From Stappia sp. (GTDB taxonomy: Bacteria > Pseudomonadota > Alphaproteobacteria > Rhizobiales > Stappiaceae): a stretch of DNA of 64,000 nucleotides. Below are positions 46,465 through 56,083 of this stretch, in pieces (within the stretch, counting starts at the first letter, position 1; the number at the start of each line of letters is the position of its first letter). The position numbers and the translations under genes were made by a program. The DNA is taken from the NCBI GenBank assembly GCA_002722295.1, contig PBLF01000011.1:117738-181737 (forward strand), read 5' to 3'. Below the pieces are notes generated by a model. The model had not been told where the DNA came from, did not search any database, and saw nothing but the letters and a program-made list of their open reading frames with translations.

Positions 46465-46823
46465 GCGGTGAAGCCATCATCTGGCACAATCCGCGCTGCT
46501 CCAAGTCGCGGAGAACGCTGGACCTGCTGCGCGAGGAGGGCGTTGAGCCAACGGTTCGCCTCTATCTCTCGGATGCGCCCGATGAAAGAGAGATCAGGTC
46601 GGTCCTCGCGGCCCTTGGCCTCGACGACCCGCGTGCTCTGATGCGGACGTGCGAGCCGGTCTACCGTGAAGAGGGACTTGACGAGGTTTCCGATCCGGAT
46701 GCTCTCGTTGACGCGATGGCCAGGCATCCGATCCTGATCGAACGCCCGGTCGTGATCGCGCGCGGGCGTGCGGTCATCGGGCGCCCTCCCGAGGCTGTTC
46801 TCGCCCTCCTTCGCGCTCAGTAG
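46461..46823 (+). CDS. arsC: Arsenate reductase (glutaredoxin-type ArsC)
   Basis: This 120-residue protein is of the ArsC/Spx-like thioredoxin fold. Cys13 in [15 protein letters not shown] is the catalytic cysteine; the arginine-containing loop near [23 protein letters not shown] is the arsenate-binding C-terminal part. It reduces arsenate to arsenite with glutaredoxin. There is no arsB or arsR beside it; instead it is translationally coupled to pyrD, a linkage seen in related bacteria, so it may serve housekeeping detoxification. The last 7 bases overlap the betB end on the other strand. Confidence 0.88.
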   Translation: MSGEAIIWHNPRCSKSRRTLDLLREEGVEPTVRLYLSDAPDEREIRSVLAALGLDDPRALMRTCEPVYREEGLDEVSDPDALVDAMARHPILIERPVVIARGRAVIGRPPEAVLALLRAQ

Positions 46824-48280
46824 GCGCTTTCGACGTCTCCCATCTCGACGTAGACGGACTTGATCTGGCTGTAGTGCTCGATGGCCGCGTGACCGTTCTC
46901 GCGTCCGATGCCGGAATGTTTCATGCCGCCGAACGGCATCTGGATCGGCGTTAGGTTGTAGGTGTTGATCCAGCAGGTTCCCGCGTTCAGGCCGGCGATC
47001 ACTCGGTGCGCGCGGGTGATGTCGCGGGTGAAGACGCCTGCCGCGAGGCCGAACTCGGTCGCATTGGCGCGCGCCACGGCTTCGTCCTCGGCCTCGAAGT
47101 CGAGAACGCACATGACGGGGCCGAAGATCTCCTCGCGCGCGATCGTCATGTGATCGGCGACGTCGGCGAAGACCGTCGGCGTCACGAAGAGCCCGTCCGG
47201 CAGTTCCTCGACCCTGGCCCGGTCACCGCCGCAGACGAGGCGCGCACCCTCGGCCTTGCCGGCCTCGATATAGCTGGTGACCTTTTCATATTGCGCCTGC
47301 GATACGAGGGGACCGGTGTCGACGGCCTCGTCCATCGGGTCCCCCATGCGCGCCTTCGCGGTGCGCTCGGCGAGCCGGGCGAGGAAGGCTTCCTTGATGC
47401 CTTTCTGGACGAAGACCCGTGTGCCGTTGGAGCAGATCTGGCCGCTTGAATAGAAGTTGGCGTTGATCGCCGCCGAGACCGCGTTGTCGAGATGGGCATC
47501 GTCGAAGACGATGAGCGGCGACTTGCCGCCAAGCTCCAGTGTTACGTGCTTGAGCGTTTGCGCCGCGAGTCCGGCCACCTTCGTGCCCGTGGGAACTGAC
47601 CCGGTCAGGGAGACCTTCGCGACATCCGGATGGCTCACGAGGTGCGCGCCTGTCTCGCCGAAGCCCTGGACGACGTTGAAACAGCCGTCGGGAAGTCCGG
47701 CTTCCTGAAGGATCTCGGCAAGCTTCAGCGCCGACAGGGGCGTGATTTCCGATGGCTTGAATACGACGGCGTTGCCGCACGCAAGGGCGGGCGCGGCCTT
47801 CCAGCAGGCGATCTGGATCGGGTAGTTCCATGCACCGATGGCCGCGACAACGCCCAGAGGCTCGCGGCGCGTGTAGGCGAAGGATCCGCCGAGATCGATG
47901 TGCTCGCCCGTCAATGTCCCCGCCAGTCCGCCATAATACTCAAGGCACTCGGCGCCCGAGGCGGCATCGGCGACCAGCGTTTCCTGAAGCGGTTTGCCCG
48001 TGTCGAGCGTTTCCAGTTCCGAAAGCGCGCGGTTGCGTTCGCGTAGCAGTGCCGCCGCCTGGAGCAGCACCCGCCCCCGCTCGACCGGTGGCGTTGCCGC
48101 CCAGATCTTCTGTCCGGTGCGTGCGGCGGCCACCGCCGCGTTCACTGTCTCGGAGCCGGCCGCATGAAGCCGCGCGATCACCTCGCCGGTGGCCGGATAA
48201 AGGCTCTCCAGCGGCCGGCCGTGGAGATCTTCCTGATAGGCGCCGTTGATGAAATGCGAGGCTTGCGGCTGTGCGCGCAT
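46817..48280 (-). CDS. betB: Betaine aldehyde dehydrogenase
   Basis: This NAD(P)-dependent enzyme oxidises betaine aldehyde to glycine betaine, the osmoprotectant. The 487 residues have the ALDH catalytic Glu249 (LELGGKSP) and Cys283 ([12 protein letters not shown]), the Asn of [11 protein letters not shown] (148-155), and [14 protein letters not shown] near the end. It is the last gene of betI-betA-betB, 78 bases after betA. ATG 48280 is chosen over a longer frame because it starts the standard [15 protein letters not shown] region. Confidence 0.94.
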   Translation of the reverse strand: MRAQPQASHFINGAYQEDLHGRPLESLYPATGEVIARLHAAGSETVNAAVAAARTGQKIWAATPPVERGRVLLQAAALLRERNRALSELETLDTGKPLQETLVADAASGAECLEYYGGLAGTLTGEHIDLGGSFAYTRREPLGVVAAIGAWNYPIQIACWKAAPALACGNAVVFKPSEITPLSALKLAEILQEAGLPDGCFNVVQGFGETGAHLVSHPDVAKVSLTGSVPTGTKVAGLAAQTLKHVTLELGGKSPLIVFDDAHLDNAVSAAINANFYSSGQICSNGTRVFVQKGIKEAFLARLAERTAKARMGDPMDEAVDTGPLVSQAQYEKVTSYIEAGKAEGARLVCGGDRARVEELPDGLFVTPTVFADVADHMTIAREEIFGPVMCVLDFEAEDEAVARANATEFGLAAGVFTRDITRAHRVIAGLNAGTCWINTYNLTPIQMPFGGMKHSGIGRENGHAAIEHYSQIKSVYVEMGDVESAY

Positions 48281-48358
48281 GGGCGTCTCCCTGAAGTGTC
48301 TTGCGGGCGTGCGGCGTATCATCTTGAGGATAGCGGACAAACGGGGCCTGACCAGACC

Positions 48359-50014
48359 TCAGCGCTGGCTTGTCCGCCAGTCCGGGTGGATCCAGGGCTC
48401 CTGGTTGGAGGCCGGAAGCGGATCCTTGCCCATGACGAGGTCGGCGATCTTCTCGCCGACCATGATCGAGGGGCCGTTGAGGTTGCCGTTCGTGATCTGG
48501 GGGAAGATGGAACTGTCGGCGACGCGCAGGCCCTCCACGCCGATCACGCGCCCTTCCGGGTCGACCACGGCCATGGGGTCGCCGGCGTCGCCCATGCGGC
48601 AGGTGCCGCAAGGGGGGTAGGCGCTTTCCACGTGCTCCTTGATGAAGCCGTCGAGGTCCTCGTCGCTCTGAACCGCCGCACCCGGCTGGATTTCCTTGCC
48701 GCGATAAGGGGCGAAGGCCTCCTGGCCGAAGATCTCCCGTGTCAGGCGGATCGCCTTGCGGAAGTCCGCCCAGTCGTCTGGATGCGACATGTAGTTGAAC
48801 AGGATCGATGGCGCGGCCCGCGGGTCGGGCGAGGTCAGGGCGACACGCCCGCGCGACTTCGAACGCATCGGTCCCACGTGCGCCTGGAAACCGTGTCCTT
48901 CCGCCGCGGCCTTGCCGTCATAGCGCACGGCAAAGGGCAGGAAGTGGTACTGGATGTCGGGATACTCGACGCCGGCTCCGGAGCGGATGAAGGCGCAGGC
49001 CTCGAAGTGGTTGGACGCGCCAAGGCCGGTGCCCGTGAGAAGCCAGCGCGCGCCGATCAGCGCCTTGGAAAACAGGTTCCAGTGCTTGTAGAGCGTGATC
49101 GGCTGGGTGCACGCCTGCTGGATATAGAGTTCCAGGTGGTCCTGCAGGTTCTGGCCGACCCCCTTGCGGTCGGCGATCACAGGAATGCCGAGCGCAGACA
49201 GGGCGTCCGCGTCGCCGATGCCCGACAGCATCAGAAGTCGGGGCGAGTTGATCGACGAGGCGGCGAGGATCACCTCGCGCGAGGCGCTGTAGGTCTCGAT
49301 GCCGTTTCCGCGTGCGATCTCGACGCCTGTGGCCCGCGTGCCATCGAACAGGATGCGACGCGCGGTGACGCCGGAGACGAGACGCAGGTTGTCCCGCTTG
49401 AGCGCCGGCTTCAGATAGGCGTTGGCCGTCGACCAGCGGCGCCCGCGCCACACGGTCATCTCCATGTCGGCGAAGCCTTCCTGCTTCAGCCCGTTGTAGT
49501 CGGCGGTGGTCTCGTAGCCGGCCTGGCGCCCCGCCTCGATGAAGGCGTCGTAGAGCGGGCTCCACTTGGTTCCGCGCGTCACATGCAGCGGACCCGTCGA
49601 GCCGCGCACGCCCGCTTCGCCGCCGTGGGAGGTCTCCATGCGGGCGAAATAGGGGGCGACGTCCCTGTAGGCCCAGCCCTTCGCCCCCATCGCTTCCCAG
49701 GTGTCGAAATCGCGTGCGTGGCCGCGCACATAGACCATGCCGTTGATCGAGGACGAGCCGCCGACGACCCGCCCGCGCGGCGTGGCAAGCCGCCGTCCGC
49801 CCAGATACGGCTCGGGATCGCTCGAAAAGCCCCAGTCGTAGCGTGACATGTTCATGGGATAAGAGAGCGCGGCCGGCATCTGGATGAAGGGTCCGGCGTC
49901 CGTGCCACCGGCTTCCAGCACCAGAACCCGGTTGGCGGGGTCTTCCGAAAGGCGGTAGGCCAGGGCCGCGCCGGCCGAACCGGCGCCGATCACGATATGT
50001 GTGGCGTCCTGCAT
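48359..50014 (-). CDS. betA: Choline dehydrogenase
   Basis: This FAD-dependent GMC oxidoreductase converts choline to betaine aldehyde at the inner membrane. The 551 residues open with the FAD motif [18 protein letters not shown], then [21 protein letters not shown] signatures are [18 protein letters not shown] and [19 protein letters not shown]. The C-terminal catalytic region ends [10 protein letters not shown], with CGTCRMG and [18 protein letters not shown] before it. It starts 4 bases after betI, so the two are coupled. Confidence 0.94.
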   Translation of the reverse strand: MQDATHIVIGAGSAGAALAYRLSEDPANRVLVLEAGGTDAGPFIQMPAALSYPMNMSRYDWGFSSDPEPYLGGRRLATPRGRVVGGSSSINGMVYVRGHARDFDTWEAMGAKGWAYRDVAPYFARMETSHGGEAGVRGSTGPLHVTRGTKWSPLYDAFIEAGRQAGYETTADYNGLKQEGFADMEMTVWRGRRWSTANAYLKPALKRDNLRLVSGVTARRILFDGTRATGVEIARGNGIETYSASREVILAASSINSPRLLMLSGIGDADALSALGIPVIADRKGVGQNLQDHLELYIQQACTQPITLYKHWNLFSKALIGARWLLTGTGLGASNHFEACAFIRSGAGVEYPDIQYHFLPFAVRYDGKAAAEGHGFQAHVGPMRSKSRGRVALTSPDPRAAPSILFNYMSHPDDWADFRKAIRLTREIFGQEAFAPYRGKEIQPGAAVQSDEDLDGFIKEHVESAYPPCGTCRMGDAGDPMAVVDPEGRVIGVEGLRVADSSIFPQITNGNLNGPSIMVGEKIADLVMGKDPLPASNQEPWIHPDWRTSQR

Positions 50015-50018
50015 GGTG

Positions 50019-50618
50019 TCAGTCTCCGGATTGGCCCTGCGGCGCGCCGATCTGCCGGTCCACGTAATCCTCGACCCGGCGGATCGCGATGCGGGGCTGC
50101 GGCGGCCCTTCGGCGAAGACATGCTGCAGCCAAAGCCCGTCGATCATCGCGGCCGTTCCCTCCGCCGCCGCGCGGGCGCGCTCGCCGAGATCCAGCGCGC
50201 TGTAGGCGTGGGCGAGGTTCGAGACCAGACGCGCGTGATAGATCCGCAGCAGCCGGCGTGTTTCGGGCTCGGTGCGCGCCTGGAGATAAAACGCGAGCCA
50301 CGCGGAGATCAGGGCGGGCTGGAACTGGGCCGGTGCGAAACTTGCCGCGATCATCGCCGAGATACGGGTGCGCGGGCCTGTCGAACGGCCCATGCGGGCT
50401 TGCGTTTCACGCGACAGGTCGGCCAGCAGCGCGCGCATGGTGGCGTTCAACAGTCCCGCCTTGGAGCCGAAATAGTGATGTGCAAGCCCACCCGACACGC
50501 CGGCGCGCCTCGCGATCTCTGCCATTGTCGCGTCCTGGAAGCCGCGCGCATGGATGGTTTCCACGGTCGCGTCGATCAGGGCCTTGCGGCGATGCGATTC
50601 CATTCCGATGCGCGGCAT
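50019..50618 (-). CDS. betI: Choline-responsive repressor BetI (TetR family)
   Basis: This 199-residue TetR-type repressor has the N-terminal helix-turn-helix [44 protein letters not shown] (about 9-52), written here only in outline: a [12 protein letters not shown] helix and the [10 protein letters not shown] recognition helix diagnostic of BetI. The C-terminal ligand domain binds choline. Without choline it represses bet genes. I start at ATG 50618 ([16 protein letters not shown]); the frame runs 47 codons upstream without family similarity. It lies first in betI-betA-betB and is followed 4 bases later by betA. Confidence 0.93.
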   Translation of the reverse strand: MPRIGMESHRRKALIDATVETIHARGFQDATMAEIARRAGVSGGLAHHYFGSKAGLLNATMRALLADLSRETQARMGRSTGPRTRISAMIAASFAPAQFQPALISAWLAFYLQARTEPETRRLLRIYHARLVSNLAHAYSALDLGERARAAAEGTAAMIDGLWLQHVFAEGPPQPRIAIRRVEDYVDRQIGAPQGQSGD

Positions 50619-50743
50619 GGCGAGCCTCGTTGGTGGTGTGGGGCATGTCTGCGGTGCGACTGTTCGTCGGTGCATTGCGCGTGTGCGCCAGCATTCGTTT
50701 CCGGACACGTCGACCGTTCGCCCGCTGCTTTTCAGGTCTATTT

Positions 50744-50763
50744 TTGATTGGTCATTCAATCAA
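50744..50763. promoter_or_regulatory. BetI operator
   Basis: TTGATTG (50744-50750), 6 bases, then CAATCAA (50757-50763) is a perfect 7-bp inverted repeat. It contains GGTCATTCAAT, close to the ATTGAATGACCAAT type of operator described for BetI. It lies 126 bases upstream of the betI start in an AT-rich pocket, and could govern both betIAB and the divergent choXWV operon. Confidence 0.7.
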
Positions 50764-51171
50764 TGAAAAAAAGGCATTTTGGCGGAGCATTTGCCAACCC
50801 CGGCGAAAAGTGCTTTCATATCGGCCGTCGGGGTGCTGTCGGCCTTATGCCGCCTGCGTCGACCCGGACGCAGCCTTGATGCTGTGCGCCACCTGTTTTC
50901 TCCGGGCCGGGACGAGCGTCCGGGGCACGGGTTGGCTGCCGCGCGAGGTGCGGGCTTCCGGAACGGGCGTTCGCCCCGCCATGCGACACTTGCGTGAAAC
51001 GACGGGCCCCGCCCGGCGTGCAAGGTTCCCTTGCGCGATTGCGCGGGGCCGTCGCCGCGTTCATCATCCGGCCGCCAGGCCGGATTCGTTTCGTGCCCGT
51101 TGCCCTGTGCGCCGGGCACGTTGTGATCCTGGAGAGGGGTCGTGATCCTAAAGAGGGAAGGACAAGATCAC
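50764..51171. other. Intergenic region between the BetI operator and choX
   Basis: This 408-base stretch lies between the operator and the choX start. No gene is supported; the open frames seen here have no ribosome site or domain. Just before choX a tandem 17-base repeat, GTGATCCTggAGAGGG (51123-51138) and GTGATCCTaaAGAGGG (51142-51157), carries two purine-rich, ribosome-site-like stretches. The choX promoter should be in this region but I cannot assign it. Confidence 0.45.
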
Positions 51172-52119
51172 ATGACGACATTTGCCCTGCGCTTCGGCGC
51201 TGCCGCGCTTGCTCTCGGCCTGTCGGCCGGAACGGCCTTCGCCGCGGAGCCCGCCGCCTGCAAGACGGTCCGGTTCTCTGACGTGGGCTGGACGGACATC
51301 ACGGCAACGACGGCGGTTGCCTCTGTTGTCCTGGATTCGCTCGGCTACGAGACGGACGTGAAGATCCTCTCCGTTCCGGTGACCTACGCCTCGATGAAGA
51401 ACAAGGACATCGACGTCTTCCTCGGCAACTGGATGCCGACCATGGAGGGCGACATCGCGGCCTACCGCGAGGACGGCTCGGTGGAGACCGTGCGCGCCAA
51501 CCTCGAAGGCGCCAAGTACACGCTCGCCGTTCCGAAATACACCTACGACAAGGGGCTCAAGTCCTTTGCTGACATTGCCAAGTTCAAGGACCAGCTCGAC
51601 GGCAAGATCTATGGCATCGAGGCGGGTAACGACGGCAACCGTCTCATCATCGAGATGATCGACAATGACACCTTCGGCCTGAAGGGATTCGAGATCGTCG
51701 AGAGCTCCGAGGCCGGCATGCTGTCCCAGGTCTCCCGCGCCACCAAGCGGGACGAGGACGTGGTGTTCCTGGGCTGGGAGCCGCACCCGATGAACGCCAA
51801 CTTCGAGATGGCCTACCTCGATGGCGGCGATGATGTCTTCGGCCCGAATTACGGCGGAGCCACGGTCTACACCAACGTCCGCGCCGGTTATGGCGACGAC
51901 TGCCCGAACGTCGGCAAGTTCCTTGTAAACCTCGTCTTCTCGCTCAAGATGGAGAACGAGATCATGGGCGCGATCCTCAATGACGGCACCGAGCCGGAGG
52001 ATGCCGCGCGTGCCTGGCTGAAGGCCAACCCGACGGCCGCCGACGCATGGCTTGAGGGCGTCACGACGCTCGATGGCGGGGATGCCGCCGCCGCGCTGAA
52101 GGGCGATCTCGGCCTTTGA
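51172..52119 (+). CDS. choX: Choline ABC transporter binding protein ChoX
   Basis: This is a periplasmic choline- (and acetylcholine-) binding protein of 315 residues. It has a signal peptide (MTTFALRFGAAALALGLSAG, ending near FAAEPAA) and a mature OpuAC-type domain with VRFSDVGWTDITATTAVAS, VFLGNWMPTMEGD and a tryptophan-bearing FLGWEPHPMN (aromatic cage). Its place next to choW and choV and opposite betIAB supports choline as ligand. The ATG at 51172 fits the signal peptide; a GTG 30 bases upstream adds residues that do not. Confidence 0.93.
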   Translation: MTTFALRFGAAALALGLSAGTAFAAEPAACKTVRFSDVGWTDITATTAVASVVLDSLGYETDVKILSVPVTYASMKNKDIDVFLGNWMPTMEGDIAAYREDGSVETVRANLEGAKYTLAVPKYTYDKGLKSFADIAKFKDQLDGKIYGIEAGNDGNRLIIEMIDNDTFGLKGFEIVESSEAGMLSQVSRATKRDEDVVFLGWEPHPMNANFEMAYLDGGDDVFGPNYGGATVYTNVRAGYGDDCPNVGKFLVNLVFSLKMENEIMGAILNDGTEPEDAARAWLKANPTAADAWLEGVTTLDGGDAAAALKGDLGL

Positions 52120-52146
52120 GGGGCGTCTGATCCCGAAACATGGCAC

Positions 52147-52173
52147 CGCGCCGGGCCTTTTCGGTCCGGCGCG
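52147..52173 (+). terminator. Hairpin between choX and choW
   Basis: An 11-bp stem (CGCGCCGGGCC with GGTCCGGCGCG, one G-T wobble) with a TTTTC loop lies 27 bases after the choX stop. It is followed by no T run, so it is more likely an mRNA-stability hairpin or partial terminator. It would let choX be expressed above choWV. Confidence 0.6.
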
Positions 52174-52266
52174 ACACCTTGGGGCGGTGACGTCACCGCC
52201 TGCCTGCCGCGCCCGGTTCCGGGGGCGGCCTGATCCGAAATCCGGCATGAGAGGGGGCGGGCTGCC

Positions 52267-53112
52267 GTGAACTGGCTGACCGACGAGAAGCTGCCGATCG
52301 GGGCCTGGGCGAAGTCCGGCGTCGATTGGCTCACCGACAATGGCGCCTGGTTTTTCGACGGCCTGTCCGCCGTTCTCGAGGCGATGATCGACGCGATCCT
52401 CGCGGTGTTGCAGGCACCGCCTCCGCTTGTGGCGGTGCTGATCGCCGCCGCGCTCGCCTACCTCGTCAGGCGCAAGGTGTCCTTCGCCGTCTTCGTCGCC
52501 GCCAGCCTCCTGCTCATCCTGAACCAGGGCTACTGGGAGGAAACGACGGAAACGCTGTCGCTGGTGATCGCGGCCTCCATCGTCTGCATGGCCATCGGCG
52601 TGCCGCTCGGCGTCGCCGCCGCGCACCGTCCCAGGCTTTTCGCCGCCATGCGGCCCGTTCTCGACCTCATGCAGACGATCCCGACCTTCGTCTATCTCAT
52701 TCCGGCCCTGATCCTCTTCGGCCTCGGCATGGTGCCGGGTCTGATCGCGACCGTCGTCTTCGCGATTCCCGCCCCCATTCGCCTGACACAGCTCGGCGTT
52801 TCCTCCACCCCGCGCCAGCTCATCGAGGCGGGCGAGGCGTTCGGCGCGACGAAGTCGCAGCTTCTGTGGAAGGTCGAGCTTCCCTATGCGCTGCCGCAGA
52901 TCATGGCGGGGCTCACGCAGACCATCATGCTGTCGCTGTCCATGGTCGTGATCGCCGCCCTCGTCGGAGCGGACGGACTGGGCGTGCCGACCCTGCGGGC
53001 GCTCAACACCGTCAACATCGCGCGCGGCTTCGAGGTCGGCATCGCCATCGTGCTGATCGCCATCGTCCTCGACCGCTTTTTCCGCAACGACGGCAAGGAA
53101 GGGCGTTCGTGA
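52267..53112 (+). CDS. choW: Choline ABC transporter permease ChoW
   Basis: This is the inner-membrane permease of the choline importer, 281 residues with about six or seven spans. A periplasmic-type N-terminal amphipathic stretch (GAWAKSGVDWLTDNG) is followed by PLGVAAAHRPRLFAAMRPVLD, TFVYLIPALILFGLGMVPG and the EAA loop LIEAGEAFGATKSQLLWKVELP. These are the ProW/OpuAB patterns. The stop codon overlaps the choV start by one base. Confidence 0.92.
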   Translation: MNWLTDEKLPIGAWAKSGVDWLTDNGAWFFDGLSAVLEAMIDAILAVLQAPPPLVAVLIAAALAYLVRRKVSFAVFVAASLLLILNQGYWEETTETLSLVIAASIVCMAIGVPLGVAAAHRPRLFAAMRPVLDLMQTIPTFVYLIPALILFGLGMVPGLIATVVFAIPAPIRLTQLGVSSTPRQLIEAGEAFGATKSQLLWKVELPYALPQIMAGLTQTIMLSLSMVVIAALVGADGLGVPTLRALNTVNIARGFEVGIAIVLIAIVLDRFFRNDGKEGRS

Positions 53113-54152
53113 TGACCAGGACCGCCGTTTCCTTCAAGAACGTCGACATCGTCTTTGGCCGCAAGCCGCAATCGGCCTTTCCGCTGATGGACGAAGGCGT
53201 GTCGCGTGCCGACATCCTGGAGCGCACGGGGCAGACGCTCGGCGTTCATGACGCGACCTTCGACATTCACGAGGGCGAGCTTCTCGTTCTCATGGGGCTT
53301 TCGGGTTCGGGGAAGTCGACGCTCCTGCGCGCCGTCAACGGCCTCAACCGGATTTCGCGCGGCGAGGTTCTGGTGCATGACGGCGACGGCGGTTCGGTGA
53401 ACCCCTCGACCTGTTCGCCGGCGGAGCTGCGCGCGCTCAGGCGCGGGCGTATCGCCATGGTGTTCCAGAATTTCGCGCTCCTGCCCTGGCGCAGCGTGCG
53501 GGAAAACGTGGGCTTCGGCCTCGAGCTCGCCGGCATGTCCGCTGCGCAGCGCCGCGAGAAGGTCGACAACCAGCTCGATCTCGTGGGGCTCACCCCCTGG
53601 GCCGACAAGCATGTGCACGAGCTTTCCGGCGGAATGCAGCAGCGCGTCGGGCTCGCCCGCGCTTTCGCCACCGACGCGCCGATCCTGCTCATGGACGAGC
53701 CCTTCTCCGCGCTCGACCCGCTCATTCGCGGGCATCTGCAGGACGAGCTTCTGGCGCTGCAGGACAAGCTCGGCAAGACCATCATCTTCGTCAGTCACGA
53801 TCTCGACGAGGCGGCAAAGATCGGCTCGCGCATCGCGATCATGGAAAGCGGACGCGTGGTCCAGCTCGGTCGTCCGCAGGAGATCGTGCGCAAGCCCGCG
53901 GACGATTATGTGGCGGAGTTCGTGGCCCACATGAACCCGCTCGGCGTGTTGCGCGCGCGCGACGTCATGCGGCCGCTCGCCTCCGGCGAGGAGGGTCTTG
54001 CGGAAGCGGGAGCGCCCACCTGTGCGCCGCGTGCACCGGTGCGCGAGGTGATTGCGATGAAGAGAGCGAGCGATGGGCCGGTGCTGGTTGTCGAGGACGG
54101 CCGTCCGCTCGGTGTGATCGGCGCCGGGGAAATCCTCGACTGCCTGTCCTGA
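53112..54152 (+). CDS. choV: Choline ABC transporter ATPase ChoV
   Basis: This is the ATPase of the choline importer, 346 residues, of the ProV/OpuAA type. It has Walker A GLSGSGKST (about 65-73), the Q-loop in MVFQNFALLPWR, signature LSGGMQQRVG, Walker B ILLMDEPFSALDP and the switch His in FVSHDLDEA. The C-terminal VREVIAMKRASDGPVLVVEDGRPLGVIGAGEI is a single CBS-like module, rather than the usual pair. ATG 53112 sits in the choW stop. It ends 7 bases from the convergent MATE gene. Confidence 0.93.
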   Translation: MTRTAVSFKNVDIVFGRKPQSAFPLMDEGVSRADILERTGQTLGVHDATFDIHEGELLVLMGLSGSGKSTLLRAVNGLNRISRGEVLVHDGDGGSVNPSTCSPAELRALRRGRIAMVFQNFALLPWRSVRENVGFGLELAGMSAAQRREKVDNQLDLVGLTPWADKHVHELSGGMQQRVGLARAFATDAPILLMDEPFSALDPLIRGHLQDELLALQDKLGKTIIFVSHDLDEAAKIGSRIAIMESGRVVQLGRPQEIVRKPADDYVAEFVAHMNPLGVLRARDVMRPLASGEEGLAEAGAPTCAPRAPVREVIAMKRASDGPVLVVEDGRPLGVIGAGEILDCLS

Positions 54153-54159
54153 CGGCCGC

Positions 54160-55545
54160 TTACGCGGGCGCGGCCGGGAAGGTCGCGGCCGCGCGTCTGG
54201 GCGCGATCGCCAGCAGCGAGAAGCCGCGCATTGCGAGGAACACCGAGAACGCCAGCCACAGGCCGTGATTGCCGAGCAGCGGAAAGGCGATCCAGTAGAC
54301 CGCCAGAAAGCTGACCAGCGATACCAGCATCATGTTGCGCATGTCGCGCGACCAGGTGGCCCCGATGAAGACGCCGTCCATCTGGAAGGCGAGAACGCCG
54401 AGCAGCGGCGTTGCCGCCGCCCAGGGCAGGAAGGTTTCGGCCACCTCGCGCACGTCTTCGGCCGTGGTGATCGTCTCGATGAGCAGCGGGCCGAGCGTCA
54501 GGAACACCACCGCCAGAAGCCCGGCGAGCACATATCCCCAGAGCAGGCTCAACTTGAGCGAACGGTCGAAGGCGGGGCGATAGCGCGCCCCGACCGCCTT
54601 GCCCGAAAGCTGTTCGGCCGCCGTCGCCAGTCCGTCGAGGAAGAAGCTCGCCACCATGAACAGCTTCTCCAGCACCGCGTTGGCGGCAAGCACGGTGTCT
54701 CCCTGCACGGCCGAGCGGGAATAGAAGAAGCCGAAGGCGGCGATCAGGGCGAAGGAGCGGATCATGATGTCGCCGTTGAGCGCCATCATGCGGCGGAACT
54801 TCTCGCCGTCCATCAGCCTTGCGCGCGAGGGAAGCGGCGCCCCTCGCAGCACCCGCCAGGCGAGCAGGGCGCCGGCAAGGCAGGCGGCGGCTTCCGCGGC
54901 AACCGTCGCTGCGGCGACGCCGGTCACGCCCCACCCGAGACCCAGCACGAACACCACCGAAAGCGCGATGTTGAGGCCGTTGAGGCCGGTCTGGAGCAGC
55001 AGCGCCGTCATGGCCTGGCCCCGGCCGATGAACCAGCCGAGGAACGCGTAGTTCGCCAGTGCCAGGGGGGCGGACAGGGCGCGGATCGAAAAATAGGTGC
55101 TGGTCGCCGCCTGCACGTCCGCGCTGCCGCCCATCAGCCAGAGGCCGATGCCGAGCAGCGGGAGGTGCAGCGCGACCACCGCAAGCCCGATGGTGGCGGC
55201 AAGTATCAGCGCCCGCAGAAGCACGGCACGTTCTTCCGTGTGCTCCTCCGCGCCCACCGCCTGTGCCGTCAGTCCCGTGGTGCCGGAGCGCAGGAAGTTG
55301 AAACTCGTGAAGACGAGGTCGAACAGCACGCCGCCGAGCGCGATGCCGCCCAGCAGCGCCGCATCGCCCAACTGTCCGATGACCGCCGTGTCGACCAGGC
55401 CAAGCAGCGGCGTGGACAGATAGGCGAGCGTCATCGGCACGGCGATGGCGAGAACGCTTCTGTTCGTCACCTCGAACGGTCGGACGCGCGGCCCCGTGAC
55501 GGGCTCGGAACCGGTGTCCCCTGCGGGGCTGGTGTCATGGGCCAC
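54160..55545 (-). CDS. MATE family efflux transporter (DinF-like)
   Basis: This is a 12-helix secondary exporter of about 461 residues. The N-terminal half begins with VTNRSVLAIAVPMTLAYLSTPLLGLVDTAVIGQLGD and the second half includes MALNGDIMIRSFALIAAFGFF; PMTLAYLSTP and AVIGQ are typical of the DinF subgroup. It expels cationic drugs or metabolites using Na+ or H+. The start is a GTG (55545), since no in-frame ATG precedes the first span. It stands alone on this strand. Confidence 0.88.
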   Translation of the reverse strand: MAHDTSPAGDTGSEPVTGPRVRPFEVTNRSVLAIAVPMTLAYLSTPLLGLVDTAVIGQLGDAALLGGIALGGVLFDLVFTSFNFLRSGTTGLTAQAVGAEEHTEERAVLLRALILAATIGLAVVALHLPLLGIGLWLMGGSADVQAATSTYFSIRALSAPLALANYAFLGWFIGRGQAMTALLLQTGLNGLNIALSVVFVLGLGWGVTGVAAATVAAEAAACLAGALLAWRVLRGAPLPSRARLMDGEKFRRMMALNGDIMIRSFALIAAFGFFYSRSAVQGDTVLAANAVLEKLFMVASFFLDGLATAAEQLSGKAVGARYRPAFDRSLKLSLLWGYVLAGLLAVVFLTLGPLLIETITTAEDVREVAETFLPWAAATPLLGVLAFQMDGVFIGATWSRDMRNMMLVSLVSFLAVYWIAFPLLGNHGLWLAFSVFLAMRGFSLLAIAPRRAAATFPAAPA

Positions 55546-56083
55546 GAACCGTGTCCTTGTTCTGGGCGAAGCGGCGGGGAACTGCGGACGTGTATCGCAC
55601 GTCCTCGACGGAAGGCTCTGAAATCTAGTCCATCGCCCGCGCGGGGAAAATGCCCTTTTCGGGGGGGGCGCTCGACTTTGAGGGGAAGCTCCCCCTCTCA
55701 AGCGTCACCCCGGGCAAGGGCAGCAGGCCCGCGACCCGGGGCCTATTGGCACCCCCAGCCGAGGGTGAAAGGCCCGGCGGGAGCTGCGAGGGCGAGGCTC
55801 CGCCGCGCCGGCCTCACATGCGGCCGCGTGGATTGGGCCCCGGATCTCCGCTTCGCTGCGTCCGGGGGGGGCGGTGGAGGTCGAGGACACGAGGAAGCCG
55901 GGACCACGCACCTTGTCATCCCTGCGAAGGCAGGGATCCAGTCGCCTCGATAGGCGGTGCGATGCACCGGCGGGGGCTTGCAAATCCCCGCGATCCTTGC
56001 CCGAAAGCCCGCTTTCGTCTAGGACACCGGCAACCGGCGGCACCCCGCCGCCCGAGGCACTTTCTGACGGATCCCGCTCGTCC
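55546..56083. other. Intergenic region upstream of hisS with a REP-like element
   Basis: This 538-base stretch holds no supported gene. It contains the short palindromic element listed separately, GC-rich runs and a CGAAAGC/GCTTTCG repeat near 56002-56017. The divergent promoters for the MATE gene and hisS should lie here. Translation of the palindrome in one frame gives the VIPAKAGIQ string that marks spurious proteins. Confidence 0.5.
55913..55943. repeat. REP-like palindromic element
   Basis: ATCCCTGC (55918-55925), GAAG loop, GCAGGGAT (55930-55937) forms a perfect 8-bp hairpin, followed by CCAG. The stretch TCATCCCTGCGAAGG and its mirror match the common bacterial interspersed repeat of the GTCATTCCCGCGAAAGCGGG type. 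One copy is seen here. Confidence 0.65.
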
